From assembly GCA_025667525.1 (NCBI GenBank), contig CM046874.1:662054963-662118962 (forward strand): a stretch of DNA of 64,000 nt. The letters run 5' to 3'. Below, piece by piece: positions 58,631-64,000 of this stretch; within the stretch, counting starts at the first letter, position 1, and every line of letters begins with the position of its first letter. This stretch comes from Glebionis coronaria. Lineage: Eukaryota; Streptophyta; Magnoliopsida; Asterales; Asteraceae. The translations under genes and the position numbers were made by a program. Below the pieces are notes generated by a model. It did not search any database. It saw only the letters and a program-made list of their open reading frames with translations, and was not told the DNA's origin.

Positions 58631-61378
58631 GGTATTTGTTGGTGAATTACCTAGACTTTCGCCATTAAGGCAAGTAGAATTTGGTATTGATTATATTCCC
58701 GGTGCTGCACCCGTGGCTTGTGCACTGTACGTCAGCACCATCTGAATTAAAGGAATTTCCGTACAACTGAGAGAGTTGTCGGAGAAAGATTTTATTATAC
58801 CAAGCCTGTCATCCTGAAGAGCTATGGTGTTATCTTTCCTTATATTTATAGATTACTGTGAATTGAGTAAATTGACAATCGAAAACGATATCCATAACTC
58901 GAAATGGAAGAATTGTTCGATCATTTACAAGGTTCTAGCGTATGTTTTAAAGATTTGACTCACGGCATGGTTATTATCAACTTCGCATCTGCGAAAAAGA
59001 TTATCTATTCCAATCATTACATCCAGAACTTGTGATGAACATTATGAGTTTTACGTGGTGACGTTTGGATTGACTAATACACATGTAGCATTCATAAATT
59101 TGGTGAATCACGTGTGTAGGCTGTAATTTGATAAAATTCATGCTCGTGATCATTAAGGACCATTTATTTGTTTATAAGAATAAGAATGAGTTATTAATTA
59201 TTTATAGATTGCCCTGAATTGGCCGAACGATAAAAACCTGAACCTTGAATAATTGATATGTGATTAAAGACTTAAACCTTTACATGATTTAACCATGTGA
59301 TTAATAGATAATGGAATATAAATTGACTCTTCAAAAATTAGAAGTCATTTAAGACTTTAAGTTATACTAAAAAGAAAATGCAAATATATTTTGACAAATG
59401 TTTTAACAAAGGATTTTTAAGGGATTATTCCCTTATACACAAACCATTTAACTAAACTTCTGTTTAGGGGTAAATGTTTGTGTATACCTCAAGATTACTT
59501 GAGAAGTACTGAGTAGAACCGTTAAAACATGACTTGAAATTTGAAACAATAATTTTTGCTTTTCAAACTAAGAAAACTTTGACCAAAGTATAAACAAAGG
59601 TTTTTCGAACATTTACGAAATCTTATTAAATATTTTTCGATAAATCAACTTAATTCAAATTATTTTTGAACATTTTATATAATTTGTCGAACTAAGAAAT
59701 TTAAAATTTTTACGTTTACGTTTCATAAAAATTAAATAATTTTTGTTAATTTGCATATAATAATTATTGACGCTTTAAACGCCGGATTGAGAAAAACTGA
59801 TAAAAATGATAAATAAGACGAAACTGAAACTTAGAAAACATGAAGAAAGGTGAACGTAATTACTGACGCATAATATAGAAAGAATATCTAAGTGAATTGT
59901 GGACATAATAATTACATCATCATGAGAATAATATAGATACTGACATATTAATAAAAAGGATAAAGAAACAATTAGGACGTGTTCCTTAATAATGAAGGTG
60001 CAAAATAAAGTGCTGAACAATATAAAATAAACGATTCTTGTAAGAAGGATAATATAGATGATAAAAAGGTTTCACGGCTAGTGTGAACCATTAGATTGAG
60101 AAGCCAATAACGTCAAATGTTTTAAAGACCGCTTGTGATTGTTTAAATATGGAGATTGTGAGATATAGTTATGTTGGAATTTGTAAGTATAAGTATCATA
60201 TGTATGTCATTTTTGACTAAAAGTATCTTTGTCTGAAGAAGTTGTACTAATGGCAATTATGAAGGCAGACACCGCCTCATACATTAGTAAACGTCTAGCT
60301 ATTGCAAAGGTCATCATCTGAATAGTGATTCGATTTGGGTCATCGTCGACAGACTGACCAACTCTGCTAATATCATTCCCGTTAATGATAAATGCAAAAG
60401 AGTTATGTAAACATAGTGTGCCTGTATCGAACATCTATATCAAGATCCTCGCTTCGCATCGAATTTCTAGAGATTTGCTCAGAAATCATTGAGAACGAAC
60501 CTTGATGAGAATACTATGTACCACCCCAATCGAAGGGACGAGGTAAAGTAACGATACAAAGTAATATAAGTAATGTTTTATGTTTGAATGATTGACCTTT
60601 GGTAATAGACCGTATAATTGTTTTCCTTTGGAAGGATTATCATTGATAATCATCGTATTAGGATTGAGATCGAATCTTGTTAGGATCTAAATCTTAGAGC
60701 ATCTGTAAGCAGGAGTTGAGATAAAGACACCCGACATACACCCATTGTGAGTTGGACATGTCTCTCAGGTTTAAGGTTTCCTATGATGGCGAACCTATCC
60801 TTGTAAAATACCTGACCCGCGAAATCTGAAATGATTGTTGAAATTAGGATTTGATTATTGATAGCCGGTAGTGGGCAAGAGGTTATATGAATATGAAAAG
60901 TAGATCTTGAAGTGCCAAATGGGTAGCGAATTTGTGCCACAAATTTTAACCTTGGAAAAATGAATTCATGATCTGACAAATCATGGGATATAAGTCCCCG
61001 TTGTATGGGACCGTTGAGATGATGTAAAAGTTGGGATTGAAAGGCATATAAGCTGGATCTACCCTAGGACTTCAAAGACTGCGTGAATTATGTTTCGTAT
61101 ATCGAACTTGATGGAATATCTATCAAGTGAGAATCTGATTATTCTTAGTAGCGCTTAGATCGGCGAAAAGTTGCATTCATCAAAAACCCGTGTACATCAT
61201 GGATAGAGAAAGTAAGTCAACATTTAGCCTGATCTTATTCTCGTAGTTATGTTTGATGAAACTCGCGTATTGTAATGAATTAAACTTGTGAGAAAAGACC
61301 AAATGTGGAGGGAATACCCACATGGCTTTAACTCTATAAGAAGTGAGTAGTAAGGTAAGATGATCTTTGAGGACAAAG
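58631..61378 (+). pseudogene. R2 pol remnants (RT and integrase end)
   Basis: RT begins with LSPLRQVEFGIDYIPGAAPV and ACALYVSAPSELKELSVQL (58650-58790). Further on YYQLRICEKDYLFQ (58970) and FGLTNTHVAF (59070) follow, and the active-site stretch reads VIIKDHLFVYKNK near 59140, where FIDD would be expected, so the catalytic Asp pair is damaged. Near 60985-61060 the integrase tail is visible: SPRCMGPLR and KAYKLDLP. Between 59190 and 60500 little is recognisable. All frames are short. Confidence 0.75.
59419..59486. other. Two adjacent hairpins inside R2
   Basis: A short AAGGGA-TTAT-TCCCTT hairpin (59419-59434) overlaps a larger one: TATACACAAACCATTTA (59434-59450) pairs with TAAATGTTTGTGTATA (59471-59486) with one bulge, and an inner stem CTAAAC/GTTTAG closes on a four-base loop. 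The right arm holds TGTTTAGGGGTAAATG, a copy of the R2 PPT region at 61384. Confidence 0.7.
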
Positions 61379-61383
61379 ATCCT

Positions 61384-61399
61384 GTTTAGGGGTAAATGC
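61384..61399 (+). other. Polypurine tract region of R2
   Basis: TGTTTAGGGGTAAATGC lies directly before the 3' LTR start TGTGACATCC. Confidence 0.65.
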
Positions 61400-64000
61400 T
61401 GTGACATCCGTCAATTCATGGTTGATATTTTATTCTCAAATATTATTTAAAAACATTATTTTAATGATACAATATGAACTCACTTATTTTTGGGAAGAAA
61501 TTTGGATTTACGTCTTGGAGTAGCATCGACTACGTCTAAACCGGAGGATTCAACGTTACGTGCTTACGTTTACATACACCGTCTTTGGTGACAGTCCGAC
61601 ATTTCAGAAAATAAATTTATCTGAGAATATTATTTTGAAGTTTTAAATTTGTTTTAGTTCATAAACTCACAAATTTACGAGAAGAGATTAGAACTTACGA
61701 TTTTATTTTAACGTCCTTTACGACTAAACCGGAAACCCTAGAATTACGTATTTACGTTTTTGAACTCCGTTTTTGATGAGACAATTTTTATTGGATTCGT
61801 TTTGTGACGTTGATTCATAATTTATAAAAACGTTTTTCGTAAAACGACCCGAGGGCACGCAAATCAAGGAAACTAGAATCGAGGAGTACCCGTAAATAAA
61901 TGGGGATGAGACAAGTGGGACACTTGTCCCACCCCCATCAAAACCGGCCAACACAACACAACTTAACACTTGATGTGTCAAGTTTAGCTACCAAAACTTA
62001 CACTTGTAACCAAGCTTACAAGTTAAGCTTTCCATCCTTTAAACCAACTAGCTAAAACCATTTCTTCATTCTCCTACATGCAAAACCACCTAAAACTCTC
62101 TCATCTCCCCCATGTTTGCCGTCCCATATTCATCATCCAACACCATTTGATCAAAATTTCACCACAAAATCTCATGTTATTCATATACATGTTGATGCCC
62201 TTTTGAAGCCCTATTGATTGGTGCAAGTTATAACATCCAAGGAGGAGTTTCCATGGAGCATTAAGGCTGATTTTCTACAAGGAGTTCATGGAGAATGATG
62301 GTCATGAAGATGGTCTTGGTGCATCACAAGTTTCTCCATCAAAAATCCATGTTTTGATCAACCTACATCATCATGGTGGTATAAAGATTGTCCTCTTCAT
62401 CTTCTTGTTATTTTGATTATGTAAACATGTATTTTATTTCCTATTGTATATATTTATGATGATTATATGATGATAAAAATGTTATGTGGGGATTTGTTGT
62501 TGATAATCATGGATAAAAAGGTGAAAAACCATAAGAAACAAGGTTAAAATCTTGATTAAATTTGATGACTGTATAAAACAGTAAAGAACTAGATGGTAAT
62601 CTGATAAAATGATGAAGTAGAATAGATTTACAGTAAGCTATGAGTCTTGTACACATGTGAGAGTTGGCCTTGCAATGGAATCATTGTAATGAGTGAGATA
62701 TGATCAAAACAAGTTTAGGGTATAAATCTGAGGTTACTGTTTTGGACGATTTTTAGAAAATATTTAGAAGATGATTCAACAGTAGCTATAGAAGAGTTAA
62801 ATGTAGCACATATCATGTAGTTTATGTGATAATAATTTGAGCTTCTATCTCCATATAGAACTCAAGATATGGCAGTTTTGGTGAAAATGAAAATAAAAAT
62901 CAGATTTTGGAAAATAAAGTATAATACTATTATATAAGCACTCAAAATTATATTGTATAAAATGTAAAGTTAAAACCCACTAACTCTTGGATTTTATTTA
63001 TATAAATATGTACAATGATAAATAAGTGGACATTTTATAAAAATGGTAACTTGTTATGTTTTATAAGTTATAAAAACTATAAACATGATTTTTACGACTT
63101 TTTCGGCTATTGCCGTAAAATTAACGTTTTTGTTAAATAAAACTTAGATGGTTGGACCCGTCTAATGAAAACTTTATAAAACTTATATACTGATATATAG
63201 ACATGTATAACAAGTAAAAACCGATAAAACCCAAAGTATAAGAAATACGGACATTTACGAGCTAATTAAGCATATTGAGCTAATAATTGGACTACATAAG
63301 ATAAAAACTTGTAAAAAGAACTTATTGGGCTTAACCCATTTAGGCCCAACTTGTAAAGTATAACTACTGATAATATAAGTATGAAATGGATTAAAACAAG
63401 TTAAAGAACTTGTAATAAGTTTATTGGACTTAAAAACACGTAAATAGGTAAAACTAGTAAACTGGTATAAACGTTATCGACATATAACACTAAAATGAGT
63501 AAACGAGAATATGTAAACCCACTTGATCATCATATATATATATATAATCATCATATGTATACATAATTGATATTTTTATAAAGTCATTGGACAAACGTCT
63601 AAGACCGAGTATTATTTGTCTAGGTTTCCGTGATTGAAGCACGTACTGTACGTCCGAATTGCCGATAACCCGCCTTCCCACATCAACGTGAGTTCATAGC
63701 CTCACACTCTTTTAAATGTTTTTATAAATGTTTTATAAAGCCGCGAGGGAGATAACGTGTTAGTTTTATAAAATAGGACACCATTTGTCCCGATTGTTTG
63801 ATTATTGATTTTGGACCCGAATGATTGAATGACCCGATTGTATGACCCGATAAATGATTAATGGACCCGATAGATGAAATAAAATGGATTATTAAAGTTA
63901 GGTTATGTCACTAAAAGTCCCATTAGCATGAATTGTGAACTACCGGGAGTTGGTAGACGCTTATGCATTTAATAGTACTATTTGGGGACGATCACCCCAG
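61400..64000 (+). repeat. R2 3' LTR, first 2.6 kb
   Basis: Matches 52558-55159 almost base for base; the window ends at GACGATCACCCCAG, the equivalent of 55159. The remaining 0.95 kb is outside. Confidence 0.92.

Larger units (their letters stand above)
52558..64000 (+). mobile_element. R2: chromovirus-type gypsy element, 3' end outside window
   Basis: A 3547-base 5' LTR (52558-56104), tRNA-Met primer site (56108), 5.3 kb decayed interior, PPT and 2.6 kb of the 3' LTR (61400-64000). The two LTRs differ by only about 27 single bases and two small indels over 2.6 kb by eye, about 99% alike. It cuts C2 at 52557. Confidence 0.9.

Noticed and set aside
1..64000. CRISPR array, tRNA or rRNA genes, bacterial operons
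   Set aside because: The irregular short-motif arrays lack constant repeat-spacer structure, no cloverleaf or rRNA signature was seen, and the content is plant retrotransposon throughout.

Overview
The window is plant nuclear DNA made almost entirely of nested LTR retrotransposons; I see no host gene, tRNA, rRNA or CRISPR. The evidence is paired long direct repeats starting TG and ending (or nearly ending) CA, tRNA-complementary primer sites, polypurine tracts, target-site duplications, and decayed Ty3/gypsy and Ty1/copia gag-pol. The style of the copia proteins, with a large extra 3' ORF, recalls predicted proteins from Asteraceae genomes such as Tanacetum; that taxon guess is from memory and is inference.

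Layout, with names used below. A1 (1-13315, +) is an Athila-like gypsy element: part of its 5' LTR (1-986), a readable pol (3617-7258) and a complete 4.2 kb 3' LTR (9091-13315). Its 5' half is replaced by an inverted 3' end of another gypsy family, A3b (987-3616, -). C1 (13316-39399, -) is the base layer: a Ty1/copia element whose 3' LTR is cut by A1 and whose gag is cut by A2. Read on the minus strand it gives gag, protease, integrase, RT/RNase H, a 1.8 kb spacer with a striking short-motif array, then an extra ORF of about 1,400 codons, then the PPT and 3' LTR. C1 is interrupted by N1 (17873-21059, -), a noncoding copia-type element with 0.36 kb LTRs, and by R1 (28659-39282, -), a decayed chromovirus-type gypsy element with 2.66 kb LTRs.

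To the right, A2 (39400 onward, +) is a second Athila-like element with a 3.9 kb LTR, PBS, gag and protease. It is cut at 46552 by the LTR of A3a (+). That LTR is itself cut by N2 (46792-49665, +, a relative of N1, TSD CAATT) and by C2 (50548-52557, -, the 3' end of a second copia element). C2 is cut by R2 (52558 to the window end, +), a chromovirus-type element with 3.55 kb LTRs about 99% alike but a dead interior. The insertion chain C1 < A2 < A3a < C2 < R2 is five levels deep, so the right-hand ends of C1, A2, A3a, C2 and R2 must lie beyond base 64000.

Functionally nothing here looks fully autonomous. The best coding stretch is the A1 RT-RNase H-integrase frame (839 codons open). The features most worth follow-up are the extra 3' ORF of C1, the ATCGCAAT-type array before it, the analogous fast-changing arrays in the A3 LTRs, the noncoding N1/N2 family, and R2 as a recently moved but non-coding element.
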